NCBI GenBank assembly: GCA_023525975.1
Contig: CM042030.1
Location: 24,422,350-24,486,349, forward strand
Reading direction: 5' to 3'
Length of the DNA: 64,000 nt
Source: Smallanthus sonchifolius
Taxonomy: Eukaryota; Streptophyta; Magnoliopsida; Asterales; Asteraceae
Under the pieces are notes generated by a model, which had not been told where the DNA came from, ran no database searches, and worked only from the letters and a program-made list of their open reading frames with translations. Positions 23,519-35,603 of the stretch are shown here, piece after piece; position 1 is the first letter of the stretch; each line of letters starts with the position of its first letter. The position numbers and the translations under genes were made by a program.

Positions 23519-24172
23519 GTCATTTTTCTGTTAATATTTAATTAATAAAAATCAAACTTTATAATATTATATTATTATATAAATGTGTTTTAGCCGGAAA
23601 ACAACTCGTAGGCTCGGGTTTGAGCTATTAACATATTTTTATAAATTATACCCACTTTTATAATTAATATATTGTTATTATTATCAAGTAAAAATATTAT
23701 GTTTATATTATTTTTAAACCGTAAATTCATATAAAAATAATATGTTTATATTATTTTCAAACCGTGACCCGTATTATTAAATAATATATATTTATATTTT
23801 TTCAAATCATTTTATAACACCGTGTGTCGATTGAGACTAAATAATAATATAGTTGGTTATACTATTTACTCGTATACATATATTATTATTTTCTTAATTT
23901 TTGTGAATGACAAAACACCCGGTTATAATTATTATTATTCGTGTCATTCGTCGTGTAAAGTAATTCCTAACTCCGTGGACACTTTCGTCCACTCTTGAAT
24001 ATTAGAGTGTTTCTTTAGGACGCTTCTCAATCCGTGTCATTGTCACATTTCCCATTTTTCTTTTATCCCTAATTTATGTGTTTATAATTTTAGTGCATTC
24101 GTAAGTCTTTTGAGACTTACACACGTGGTTCCAACTTACCCTTTGTGTGATACTACATTCAACGCCAAGCAG

Positions 24173-24638
24173 GTGAGTTTTCACGGCCCCTTTTTACTGC
24201 TTTTAAACTGGGGGAGAAAACATGATACAAACTCTTTTGATTTTTGTACTTCATTTTATATCAATTGTTATGACTATGCGTAAACTCTATCATGAAAGTC
24301 CTCACATCGAACCGTTTAAATATGAATATAGCGAGGTATGTTGGGTAGTACTACTGGGTTTGACAAACCTCACCCGCGTTAGTCGCGCTAACACGATTGG
24401 ATATCGAACGGGTGCAATATTGACCTAAACGTGCACCGTGGTTGATAGACCTGGTGGGAGGCAATACAAACAGTCAGTTTACGGTTGTGAGCGTAATAGC
24501 AAACAATGAACATGGGTTAGCTACTCATTTGGTATATATGTTGATTGTACAATAAATCTGGTAAACGTTTATTTATATATTGAAACCTGTGAACTCACCA
24601 ACCTCGTGTTGACACTTTTTATTCACATGTTTTCTCAG
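24173..24638 (+). other. putative LTR intron, gypsy1 5' LTR
   Basis: The donor is AAGCAG|GTGAGTTTTCAC and the acceptor is ATGTTTTCTCAG|GACG, 466 bases. The motif GAACTCACCAACC then GTTGACA precedes the acceptor, as in the other families. Confidence 0.55.
24378..24392 (+). other. conserved LTR hairpin, short form (gypsy1 5' LTR)
   Basis: Arms GTTAG and CTAAC with loop TCGCG. The same core is found in the other LTR families, with only 5 bp of stem left here. Confidence 0.65.
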
Positions 24639-24930
24639 GACGCTAAGCTAAGACACAGGTGCACGTTAGGACATGCATGGAGTCCTACTGTCATTCTATT
24701 CATTTCAAACATGATAAACAGTTTACCTAATTATATTGATTGACGCTTGTTGCGTGTAACTACTTTAAATTTTATATCAACGTTTACGCTTCCGCATTAA
24801 CTCTGAACTTTTATGTTATGACATTTCAAGTCCCATATAGTGTCGTTTGATGTAACTAATGACTGAGATCCTGGTGTGTCACCTTCCAAACGGTAAAACT
24901 CCGTTAGTTGAAATTGGGGGTGTGACAGAT

Positions 24931-24942
24931 TGGTATCAGAGC
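24931..24942 (+). other. gypsy1 primer-binding site (tRNA-iMet)
   Basis: TGGTATCAGAGC lies three bases after the LTR edge at 24927. It is of the plant initiator Met tRNA type. Confidence 0.92.
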
Positions 24943-26559
24943 CATTGGTTATAGAGAACTAGGATTGCATACTATACTATAACCTCACACATTAGTTACA
25001 CGGCACAGACACTTATGCGTGATACATATAGCAACTATACATTGCAGTGCAGGCATGTAACACCATCCGTATCACCCTCAATTGGCAAGGGACACATCAT
25101 TTGTATTGCATCATCATTCCCAGTGACGACACTCGGGGAATCACCAGAACATCATCCACTCCCGTTCGAGGGCAGCGAGACAGAGCCTTCGGAGGAGTCA
25201 CTTACATCACCATCACCCGTTGGGTATGGTGGGCTTTCTCAGGTCCATGTTATGGATGACACTCAGCACTAACGCATATCTCCTTGGGAATTGGGATCGT
25301 CGGAGGCGAGTCCCTACTGTACACACCAGCAACAATACGCCGAATGAAGGCAGACCGTTACACGCATTATTGCAGAATCTATTGACATGTAGACGTCATC
25401 ACTTTCTCGAGCCATGGGCTCGTGTCTTTGGTCGATATTCTGTTGAGAATAGATCGAACACAAATTTGAGAACGCATTGCTCAATGCATACTCAAACCCT
25501 ATCCTGAATCAGTTGAAAGGACGGCTACTATGCTGCTTCCTATAACTTGTATTCATGAATTAGTTCATTTCTCGAAGTCGCACTTCATGTACATGTTTGT
25601 TACATGTTCTCATCTACAATCCGCTGGATTGGACTATCGTATTGTGTTTGAACTCGGGTGAATACTCGTATCAACCTATTCCCGACTACTCATACTGATA
25701 TGAGTCCTAGTCGATCAACTTATGGTTGATGACTACTCCTTTCAATGACTTATCATATCTGACAACACTCTATACTAAACAATATAACCTAAAGGACATT
25801 ATGACACAGGACAGGAAGAACAAGGGTGAGCATGCAAAGCAAATTAGCATTACGGGTGCACACGTAATAGTAATTTGAGGTGCATGTAAGTCCTGGTGAA
25901 ACCTAGTGTGTGGATAAATGGTCCTAATCAGTGATCTACAAACTTAAACTTCCATTGTCAGTAGAAGTTCTTGTAACCCGCTCAACGACTAGTTGGTATA
26001 GTTAAACCCGTTCAACAATTGATAAACGCGACTATCAGGTTGAAGGTGTTTACAGACACACTGGACTATCATTAATGGAATCCATCATGTTATTTTCACC
26101 CATGTACGAGTCTTAGTGACCTTACGACTCTCATTCAAACTTGATCAAAGAAGCAATCTCGATTGAAACTTTAATAGAACCTCATGGTAAACCCACCGAC
26201 TCCAACTTAGTAAGCAGGAAATTGTGGAATCCTTTCTAAGCTAAACACGTTTTCCCTTACGCTCCAACAATAAATCTCATTCGACCCTATTGCCTTATCC
26301 GATGACTAATCCTTAGTCTAATACGAATTATACCCAGCATATTCAATCTTGTAAATGAATTTCTTTCTTCACGAAATGATTCCGTTGATCCAATGACATT
26401 AGGAAACGAAGATTTAACCTAACCAACCATCAGTTGAACGCAACTACTTAAACATACACCCTATCTCTTATGTTACTGGAATCTATATCTCGTTAGACTT
26501 TTCTTCCTTACATGTGAACCTCTTCCCTTAGCCTATGCATTGGCTGACGCTTGCTTTAT
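24943..26559 (+). other. gypsy1 internal region lacking gag
   Basis: This 1.6 kb lies where gag should be. Short open frames near 25015-25507 have no gag motifs and no zinc knuckle. A patch at 25826-25890 matches the LARD1 and LARD2 internal regions, including the conserved hairpin. The rest shows nothing I can recognise. It could be very decayed gag or replacement sequence. Confidence 0.6.
25832..25885 (+). other. 22-10-22 hairpin with GTGCAC loop (gypsy1)
   Basis: Arms at 25832-25853 and 25864-25885 flank a 10-base loop containing GTGCAC, about 890 bases after the primer site. Arm and loop lengths equal those in LARD1 and LARD2, although the surrounding DNA has diverged. Confidence 0.72.
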
Positions 26560-27041
26560 AAGCGCGGGTTTCACTAGAAGTCTCAGTATGACTTTACAAA
26601 TTCCATATTAGTGTGTCGTGCTCCAACTCTATTAAAAGCCAAGTATACTATTGAGATAGTAGACGCTCAGAGGATCGAAACAACTCGCATTCTTACAGCT
26701 GTAAACTAGTATTGGTTAGTCATAAACTTGACATTGACCTTCTGCCAGTTACACTTGGCCGTTTCGACCTTATTGTCGGTATGAATTGGTTATTCAAGAA
26801 CCAACCTGAGGCCAGCTGTTGTGAAAAAAATGTTCGCCTTCCTCTCCCTAGTGGAGAAACCCTTTTTGTATAAGGGAAAAGGAATGGTGCAGTCATAGGC
26901 ATCATATCTTTCATGAAAGCACATAAATGTCTTCAAAAAGGTCATACTACTATTTTGGCTCTCGTCGCCGAGCAGTCATCTGAGGAGAAGAAAATTGATG
27001 ATATCCCAATCGTACGTAACTATCCGGAAGTATTTCCCTAG
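26560..27041 (+). pseudogene. gypsy1 protease remnant
   Basis: The C-terminal half of an aspartic protease is recognisable: DLLPVTLGRFDLIVGMNWL near 26736-26795, compared with SFDIVIGMDWL in gypsy2. The N-terminal catalytic DSG segment is not seen. A TAA at 26871-26873 stands where gypsy2 has CAA, and a TAG at 27039-27041 stands where gypsy2 has GAG. There is also a frame change near 26730. The fragment leads into pol through the linker DDIPIVRNYPEVFP. Confidence 0.8.
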
Positions 27042-29840
27042 AACTTACCTAGTCTGCCACCGTACCGTCAAGTAGAATTTCAAATCGATTTAGCACCTGG
27101 AGCAGCGCCAATCGCTCGGGCACCTTATCGATTAGCACCCAGTGAATTGCAGGAACTGTCCACTCAATTGCAAGACTTATTGGACAAAGGTTTCATCCTA
27201 CCTAGTTCATCACCGTGGGGAGCTTCGATACTATTTGTCAAGAAGAAGGACAGAACTTTCCGCATGTACATCGATTACCGTGAGCGGAACAAAGTAACCA
27301 TCAAGAATCATTATCCACTACCCCGCATTGATGATCTGCTTGATCAACTCCAAGGATCAAGTTTCTATTCCAAAATAGACCTTAGGTCCGGCTATCATCA
27401 GTTAAGAGTCCGAGAAGAAGATATCTCTAAAACTGCATTCAGAACGAGGTACGGCCATTACGAATTTATGGTCATGCCTTTCGGTTTAACCAACGCACCC
27501 GCGGTATTCATGGACCTCATGAACCGTGTGTGTAAGCCTTACCTTGACCAGTTTGTTATCATTTTAATCGATGACATCCTTATTTATTCCAAGAACAAGG
27601 GAGAACATGAGGAACATCTGCGTCTAATTTTGGAACTACTTAAGCAAGAGCAACTTTATGCTAAGTTTTCCAAATGTGAATTCTGGATTCGAGAAGTTCA
27701 GTTTTTAGGGCATGTGGTAAATGAAAAAGGGATACATGTCGACCCGTCCAAAATAGAAGCTATCAAGAATTGGGCAGCACCGACGACTCCGACTGAGGTG
27801 CGACAATTTCTGGGATTGGCTGGATATTACCGTCGATTCATCGAAGGATTTTCAAAGATTGCACAACCTCTCACCGCCCTAACTCAAAAAGGAAAAGCCT
27901 ATAATTGGGGCGATAACCAAGAGTCAGCTTTCCAGCACCTCAAACAGAAACTTTGCAGTGCACCTATTTTAGCTCTTCCAGAAGGAACCGATGATTTTGT
28001 AGTGTATTGTGATGCATCTATTCAAGGTCTGGGTTGTGTCTTAATGCAACGCGAGAAGGTAATCGCATACGCTTCACGTCAGTTAAAGGTTCACGAGAAA
28101 AACTACACCACTCATGACCTAGAGTTGGGAGCAGTAGTTTTTGCACTTAAGATATGGAGACATTACTTGTACGGTACCAAATGCACAATCTACACCGACC
28201 ACAAGAGCCTCCAGCATATCTTCGAGCAGAAGGAGTTGAACATGCGACAACGTCGTTGGGTTGAACTTTTAAATGACTACGACTGTGCGATCCGGTATCA
28301 TCCGGGTAAAGCTAACGTTATGGCTGATGCACTAAACCGAAAGGAAACAAAACCCAAACGAGTTCGAGCATTACAACTTACTATTCACCCTGGATTGCCT
28401 GACGGAATCCGTAGTGCTCAACTTGAAGCCTTGAAAGAAGATAACCTGTCGTTAGAAGGTACTCGCGGCATGGAAGCACAACTTGAAGTAAAATCTGACG
28501 GAATTCGTTACTTTGTCGAACGAATATGGGTTCCAGTGTTCGGAAACTTAAGGGAACTAATCATGGATGAAGCTCATAAATCTCGTTACTCCATTCATCC
28601 GGGTTCCGATAAAATGTACCATGATCTAAAAGTACTATATTGGTGGCCGAAGATGAAGGCCGATATAGCCACTTATGTTAGTAAGTGTCTGACCTGCGCG
28701 AAGGTCAAAGTTGAATATCAAAAACCGTCCGGTCTTCTGCAACAACCTGAAATTCCCATGTGGAAATGGGAACAAATATCCATAGACTTCATTACCAAAT
28801 TACCCCGAACCCCTACCGGATGTGATACTATATGGGTAATTGTGGATCGCCTAACAAAATCTGCTCACTTTCTAGTAATCAAAGAAACCGACAAAATGGA
28901 TAAACTCACTCGAATATACTTGAAAGAAGTAGTCTCTTGGCACGGAGTGCCAATCTCTATTATTTCGGATCGTGATGCACGATTCACTTCCCGTTTCTAG
29001 CAATCATTGCATAAAGCATTAGGCACGCGTCTAGATATGAGCATAGCTTACCATCCTCAAACCGATGGTCAAACAGAACGTACTATCCAAACTCTGGAGG
29101 ACATGCTACGAGCTTGTGTGATCGATTTCGGTAAAACTTGGGAATCTCACCTACCGTTGGTGGAGTTCTCCTACAACAACAGCTATCACACTAGCATCAA
29201 GGCAGCTCCATTTGAAGCACTTTATGGACGGAAATGCCGTTCTCCTATTTGTTGGACCGAGGTTGGGGATAGCCAACTCACAAGTCCTGAACTTGTATTT
29301 GAAACTTCCGAAAAGATCGTTCAAATTAGAACCCGTATGGCGGCAGCTCGGGATCGTCAAAAGAGCTACGCCGACAAACGCCGTAAACCTTTAGAGTTTC
29401 AAGTAGGTGACATGGTCTTACTCAAAGTCTCACCTTGGAAAGGTGTCATTCGTTTCGGAAAACGAGGTAAACTGAATCCTCGTTACGTTGGACCTTTCAA
29501 AATATTTAATATAATCGGACCAGTAGCATATCAACTGGACCTACCTGAAAGACTTAGTGGTGTACACAACGTCTTTCACGTCTCAAATTTAAAGAAATGC
29601 CTAGCAGATGAATCACTCGCAGTTCCGCTGGAGGAACTACATGTTGATGAACAGTTACGTTTCATCGACGAACCTGTGGAAATTATGGATAGGGAAGTCA
29701 AATCGTTAAAGTACAGTAAAATCCCTATTGTTCGAGTCTGTTGGAACTCGAAACGCGGACCAGAATTTACTTGTGAGCGCGAGGATCAGATGATGCGCAA
29801 ATATCCTAATCTGTTCAAGCATTCCGCGTCAAATCCCTAA
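27042..29840 (+). pseudogene. gypsy1 pol: RT, RNase H, integrase, chromodomain-like tail
   Basis: One frame is broken only by TAG at 28998-29000, where gypsy2 has TGG (Trp). RT is at about 27147-27700, with catalytic LIDDILIYS near 27565-27592. RNase H (VYCDASIQGLG, YTDHKSLQHIF) covers about 28000-28350. The integrase zinc finger (HPGSDKMYHDLK.., CLTCAKVK) is near 28590-28710. The core Asp/Asp/Glu residues are in SIDFITKLP, ISDRDARF and QTDGQTERTIQ, so the stop falls inside the core. The tail RVCWNSKRGPEFTCEREDQM resembles a chromodomain, which can guide integration to heterochromatin. The RT motif reads YIDYRERNK where relatives have CIDYRELNK. Confidence 0.93.
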
Positions 29841-29951
29841 GGTACTATTTAATTTTCGGGACGAAAATTCTTTCAACTAGGGAATGATGTGAAACCCTAA
29901 ATTTTTTTTATTTTAATTTTCGGGATGAAAATTCTTTCAACTAGGGAATGA
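29841..29951 (+). repeat. duplicated 3' internal end of gypsy1
   Basis: The stretch TTTCGGGACGAAAATTC to AGGGAATGATGTGA occurs twice, 64 bases apart (from about 29854 and 29918). The first copy runs into TGTGAAACCCTAAA plus a T-run rather than the LTR; the second abuts the true 3' LTR at 29952. AGGGAATGA is the likely polypurine-like primer site. Confidence 0.75.
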
Positions 29952-30306
29952 TGTGATAATCCGACTTTTTAAGTTAATTCCGTTAACTACTCTGTTAAGT
30001 TTCCTATTAAAAACTTAACCCCGTTAACTAAATCTAACCCCAGGGACTGTTTCTATCACAAATCCAACTCAGAAATGCAGGGACTATTCCTGCCAAGTCT
30101 CAATACATGAGTTATTGACTCCCCAAAGTCAAAAATCAAATCAATGTAATTATGTTTGACTTTTTGAAGTCAAACTCGTAGAAATTCAATCGAATTCGAA
30201 ATTGCAAATCAATTCTGTGGAAATTGAAACCGTTATCGTTCGATTTTTACCTTTAACGACCTTAATTATCAATTAAATCGTCCATCATTAGCGAATTAAT
30301 CAAAAT

Positions 30307-30552
30307 ATGGCCGTTCGTTTCGTAACCGTCGACCCCATATTCGATTATCATCAAATCCGGCAAATCCCTTTATTTTCTTCTCGAATTGAGACGCTGCAAT
30401 CACTTAACGAACCCCCTGAAGTTTTCGCACAAACCAGATTAGTCGGAGAAGCAGCAGACATCGCCGGAGAACACTACAACCGCCGTCGGACTCAGTTTCA
30501 GTCGGGCTCTATCAATCCAACATCCAATCGGGTAATTGAGGCATTCCTTTGA
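30307..30552 (+). CDS. hypothetical LTR frame, 81 codons (gypsy1 3' LTR)
   Basis: This is the second copy of the 22430-22675 frame, with two visible residue changes. The same caution applies: it is not open in the related gypsy3 LTR and has no recognised domain. Confidence 0.2.
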   Translation: MAVRFVTVDPIFDYHQIRQIPLFSSRIETLQSLNEPPEVFAQTRLVGEAADIAGEHYNRRRTQFQSGSINPTSNRVIEAFL

Positions 30553-31314
30553 TTCGTTTCCGTCTGTAGAATGAAAGCCCTAACCTAATTAGGGCTTACA
30601 TTATCTATTTAATCATGAACCGATTTCTAGGGTTCATAAGAAACCAGTTTAATCAAACCCTACCCTAAATGTGTTCTTAATCAAATCAATTCACACCTGT
30701 AGATTCGCAACAACTCTCAGAATGAAAACCCTTTATCAATTTAACATTCTAACATCGAATTTTTCATAACGCGAATTCTAGGGTTCGTCCTTATTCAATT
30801 TGGGGATTTCGAACTTAGGAGTATTCAAAATGAAATTGAACTATATGGTTAGTTTCGTAATCGGTTACACTTTAAAAGCCCCATCCTAATTTGAATGTTT
30901 ATCATCGATTTCATAACTAACGGATAATGAGGGTTTTTCGTCGAGACTGATTAATCAAACTCTAACCTCGGCACAATCTAAATTCAATTAATTTATGGGG
31001 ATAACGCAATCCATCACTCTTTGAAAGCCCCATGAATTCAGCCACTGTTAATATCAGAATCAACTGATTTGAATTGTGTTCTTAAACTAGGGTTCTAGCT
31101 TTTCGAATCAGAAATTAACGAATTAAAACTTGATCGTTTTTCAATTGAATCCAACCCTAGATTCGCTATACCCCGATTAACAAAACCCCTTTGATACTTT
31201 GGCAAATCACAATCGAATTCATGGTGTATGGGACGGGATTTGATCTGGGTACCTATGGAGAACTAAATCACATCCGGCTTGGATGTTAAAAGAAATTAGA
31301 ACTGGATTTGTTTG

Positions 31315-31392
31315 CGATAGCCTAGCGGCCGAGACTGGTTAAGACAGTGTGCGTGTGTGGGAGAGACCCGGGTTCGAGTCCGGGCTCCCACA
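31315..31392 (+). other. tRNA-like segment in gypsy1 3' LTR
   Basis: Same structure as in the 5' LTR. The B-box GGTTCGAGTCC is at 31371-31381 and the TGTGGGAG / CTCCCACA stem is kept. Confidence 0.6.
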
Positions 31393-32251
31393 GTCATTTT
31401 TCTGTTAATATTTAATTAATAAAAATCAAACTTTATAATATTATGTTATTATATAAATGTGTTTTAGCCGGAAAACAACCCGTAGGCTCGGGTTTGAGCT
31501 ATTAACATATTTTTATAAATTATACCCACTTTTATAATTAATATATTGTTATTATTATCAAGTAAAAATAATATGTTTATATTATTTTTAAACCGTAAAT
31601 TCATATAAAAATAATATGTTTATATTATTTTCAAACCGTGACCCGTATTATTAAATAATATATATTTATATTTTTTCAAATCATTTTATAACACCATGTG
31701 TCGATTGAGACTAAATAATAATATAGTTGGTTATACTATTTACTCGTATACATATATTATTATTTTCTTAATTTTTGTGAATGACAAAACACCCGGTTAT
31801 AATTATTATTATTCGTGTCATTCGTCGTGTAAAGTAATTCCTAACTCCGTGGACACTTTCGTCCACTCTTGAATATTAGAGCGTTTCTTTAGGACGCTTC
31901 TCAATCCGTGTCATTGTCACATTTCCCATTTTTCTTTTATCCCTAATTTATGTGTTTATAATTTTAGGGCATTCGTAAGTCTTTTGAGACTTACACACGT
32001 GGTTCCAACTTACCCTTTGTGTGATACTACCTTCAACGCCAAGCAGTTGAGTTTTCACGGCCCCTTTTTAGTGCTTTTAAACTGGGGGAGAAAACATAAT
32101 ACAAACTCTTTTGATTTTTGTACTTCATTTTATATCAATTGTTATGACTATGCGTAAACTCTATCATGAAAGTCCTCACATCGAACCGTTTAAATATGAA
32201 TATAGCTAGGTATGTTGGGTAGTACTACTGGGTTTTACAAACCTCACCCGC

Positions 32252-32266
32252 GTTAGTCGCGCTAAC
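32252..32266 (+). other. conserved LTR hairpin, short form (gypsy1 3' LTR)
   Basis: Arms GTTAG and CTAAC with loop TCGCG, identical to the 5' LTR copy. Confidence 0.65.
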
Positions 32267-32806
32267 ACGATTGGATATCGAACGGATGCAATATTGACCT
32301 AAACGTGCACCGTGGTTGATAGACCTGGTGGGAGGCAATACAAACAGTCAGTTTACGGTTGCGAGCGTAATAGCAAACAATGAACATGGGTTAGCTACTC
32401 ATTTGGTATATATGTTGATTGTACAATAAATATGTTAAACGTTTATTTATATATTGAAACCTGTGAACTCACCAACCTCGTGTTGACACTTTTTCTTAAC
32501 ATGTTTTCTCAGGACGCTAAGCTAAGACACAGGTGCACGTTAGGACATTCATGGAGTCCTACTGTCATTCTATTCATTTCAAACACGATAAACAGTTTAC
32601 CTAATTATATTGATTGACGCTTGTTGCGTGTAACTACTTTAAATTTTATATCAACGTTTATGCTTCCGCATTAACTCTGAACTTTTATGTTATGACATTT
32701 CAAGTCCCATATAGTGTCGTTTGATGTAACTAACGACTGAGATCATGGTGTGTCAACTTCCAAACTGTAAAACTCCGTTAGTTGAAATTGGGGGTGTGAC
32801 ACATGA

Positions 32807-32868
32807 CTTAACCGTCATAAAATATGTAGTTTTCCTTCGAAAACATGTCCATGACTTAACCGTCATAT
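32807..32868 (-). repeat. 48-bp dyad repeats, remainder after gypsy1
   Basis: This is the continuation of the array interrupted at 22074. Roughly one and a half units remain before unique LTR sequence. Confidence 0.85.
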
Positions 32869-33091
32869 ATCCAATGTTGAAACATGATCGTTTTTCGATC
32901 AAAACTCTTTATATGTATAACCAATGAATCTGAACATTTTAACCTGATCAATTGACCCCATTTGTAAGCTTGCAAGGAATACAAAAATAATATGTAATGC
33001 ACGAGACCGTAACCAAACCCCAACAATTTAGTGCCTCCCCTCGCCTTTCTGCGAGTAAGATAATATGCGGTCATTCGGCCATTTGGACCCC

Positions 33092-33110
33092 TGGTTAGCG
33101 CGACTAACCA
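33092..33110 (-). other. conserved LTR hairpin (LARD2 3' LTR)
   Basis: 7-bp arms TGGTTAG and CTAACCA with loop CGCGA (TCGCG in sense), inside the putative intron. Confidence 0.75.
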
Positions 33111-35603
33111 TGACCGGGAGCGTCACCCCCAATAGTACTATCCATAGAATCCCGGGCTTAGTCCATAGCTAATGGTTACTAAGTTTTTATTCCGAGGACT
33201 TTAAGAGCTCTATTGTTCCCTCAATGCACACGTACGGTCTGATCATTTGTTCATTCATTTACATACGAAAATTCTTTACAAGTATATTTCCACCCCAAAA
33301 CATTCCTCTAAACTTAGAAAAAGGGGTTAGTGAAACTCACAAGGAGTTAAACCAAAATGTTCATATTGTGAAACGTGTAAGCAATTGTATTTCATGTTTT
33401 CAAAACATAACAAGTAAGTATGTTTCTCCCCCGATGTGTACAAAACAGTAGAAAAATAAACGGGGGCCGTGAACTCACCTTGTGTCCGATTAAATCCTAG
33501 CAAATAATAGTGCGCTAAGAGTTCCTGTTTATCCGTACCCTAATCACACAAGGGTACTAATGTGTTAAGACTACCAGTCTTATACGTAAGTTGTTCATCC
33601 GACTTAACAAATCCTGTTAAGTACGCCTTTGTTTACTAAAAATAGGGTTTTCATTTACGACTCATTGGTGATTATTATTCCAGTCTAGACGTTTACATAT
33701 TTTCCGAGAAAATAATATGTTTTCCTATTGGTGATTTATTAAGTGTACCAAAAATAAATATTTTTTTTGTAACAAATTAAAATATACTCACTTATGTTCC
33801 ACGATGTCATGTGATTATTAATTTTTAATCGAATCTCTTCATATGTTCCATGTACATATATCAAATGTTCATATTAGGATACTAATCTTTAATTCCTTGA
33901 GCATTTCCATGATTTAACCAAAATCGTACACCAACACATATATATCACAAATTTTATCCATAAATATATATTTTTAGTAACACCTTTCACGTTCATATGT
34001 TGATGATAATCATTCGTATGTCTTCTTGAATCATAGGACACTACCTCGGGTCTTTCCAGGTAAGTCACACATGATCATATAACTTCACGAACATGTATCC
34101 TTCAACATAACACATGAATGGAATGAAGGGGTTTATGAAGAACACCATCATCCAAGTGTTATTTTATGTGATAGTATATATATGTAGTTTATATTTGATG
34201 TGTCCTTGTCTTGTCCATGGTCCTTCTAGTTTGGTATTTTATGTATGAACATGTACGTGTATAAATATATGTATTCAAACATGACTCAAGAAGAAATAAA
34301 GCCAAAACTAAGACTTTTATGTTTTATTTTATTCTTGAAATCTCAGATTTTTAGGCGTACTTCGAATAGACTTTTAGATAGTTTTAGAAGGCCAAATGAC
34401 TTGGGGTTTTCTTCGAAAATCAATTTTATTGAAACCAGAGGAGATGTGAAAAAGTATTACTAGATTTGGAGTTGTGTAGGTACCTTAAAACAGGAAAATG
34501 AAAAGAGGTGTCCAGATTCGACCTGCACTGAGTGGCCTTCTTGCGTCGGCTGTTTGGAGGTCGAATACTCCATGGATTTGAGTGATTCCACTTGGGTTCT
34601 CCTCTGTTAACATAGAGCTTCATTCTAAAAAAAGAATGGACTGATTTGACCAAGGAACAATAGAGATATGGCTTTCCGAAGTTGACCGAAAATCTGGCAT
34701 GAAGCTGAGTTACGAGAATTGTTTGCATTTTCGGTTTTGGAGAGGGGAATTGGGTGAAATCCGAAATGAATCAGTCAAGGGAGGGAGGAGGGAGTTAAGT
34801 TTTGATCACATCTTCATCATTACCACTTATGGTTGATGGGAATTGCATGTAATCATTGAAAGGGAAGAGGGTGTGCATGTGTGTGTATGTGAGCCTTATA
34901 TATGTATATAGAGTGATGGGAGTTGAGTGTTTAACTACCATTTCATCATTACTACTTATGACATGATGGGAATTGCATGTAATGATTTCAAGTGGAAGAG
35001 TGTGTGCATGTTAGACATGTAAGCAAGTATTTATGGGTGAGTGGATGGCTACACCCTATTTCGACCGAGAGGGGTATAGGGTGGGGGTTGGGTGTTGTCA
35101 AATCTATTAATGGCTAGATAGGTGGGGTTCTTTGGTGGTATAAATCCCCTAGGTGATCGCGTGATCTAATACCCAGTGTAAAACTTTTAAACGATTCATA
35201 ACTTATGTGTTTTTGTGTGGTTTGAGTAGTCTCAATATTTTACTAGTTAACCCGACATAGATTATTACTACAACTGTATTATACGTGAATACACATAATA
35301 TAACATAGAGTCATGTAACAATTATTTATGTGTCAACTTTTTATAAAAGTTTAGTCACCAATATTTATGTTTTTATATTCAAACGTGTCTCTAGACTTTT
35401 CTGGAATAACATTTTTTTAATCACCAACGAACGTTCATGCGGGTTATTATCATTTATTTCCTAGTAATTCTTAAAAATTACTAAATATGACACTTATCCC
35501 TTTGCTAGACTCCTGACAATACTATGTCAAAGATAATATTCCAAGAAATATAAAATAGGAATGTGCAAATATGACTATGGGTATTAACCTGGACTACTGG
35601 GTG

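Larger units (their letters stand above)
22075..24927 (+). repeat. gypsy1 5' LTR (2853 bp)
   Basis: It starts TGTGACAATCCGAC and ends GGGGGTGTGACA. It contains an 81-codon open frame (22430-22675), a tRNA-like segment (23441-23518), a putative intron (24173-24638) and a shortened form of the conserved hairpin. A GTTTACGCTTCCGC block lies near 24783. Confidence 0.93.
22075..32801 (+). mobile_element. gypsy1: Ty3/gypsy chromovirus, gag not recognised
   Basis: The 2.85 kb LTRs (22075-24927 and 29952-32801) are nearly identical by eye. They are flanked by CATGA at 22070-22074 and 32802-32806. The 5.0 kb internal region has a tRNA-iMet primer site, 1.6 kb without coding, a broken protease, and RT, RNase H and integrase with a chromodomain-like tail. 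Domain order RT-RH-IN is gypsy type. Absence of gag means it could not move with its own proteins. Confidence 0.93.
29952..32801 (+). repeat. gypsy1 3' LTR (2850 bp)
   Basis: It matches the 5' LTR almost base for base. The first bases read TGTGATAATCC instead of TGTGACAATCC. The splice-donor-like site is changed from CAGGTGAG to CAGTTGAG at 32044-32051, while the acceptor at 32511-32512 is kept. The hairpin core lies at 32252-32266 and the tRNA-like segment at 31315-31392. Confidence 0.93.

Noticed and set aside
34426..34728. 100-codon sense frame in LARD2 LTR (also 42207-42545)
   Set aside because: It is present in both LTRs by copying only. No domain, and extension differs between copies.
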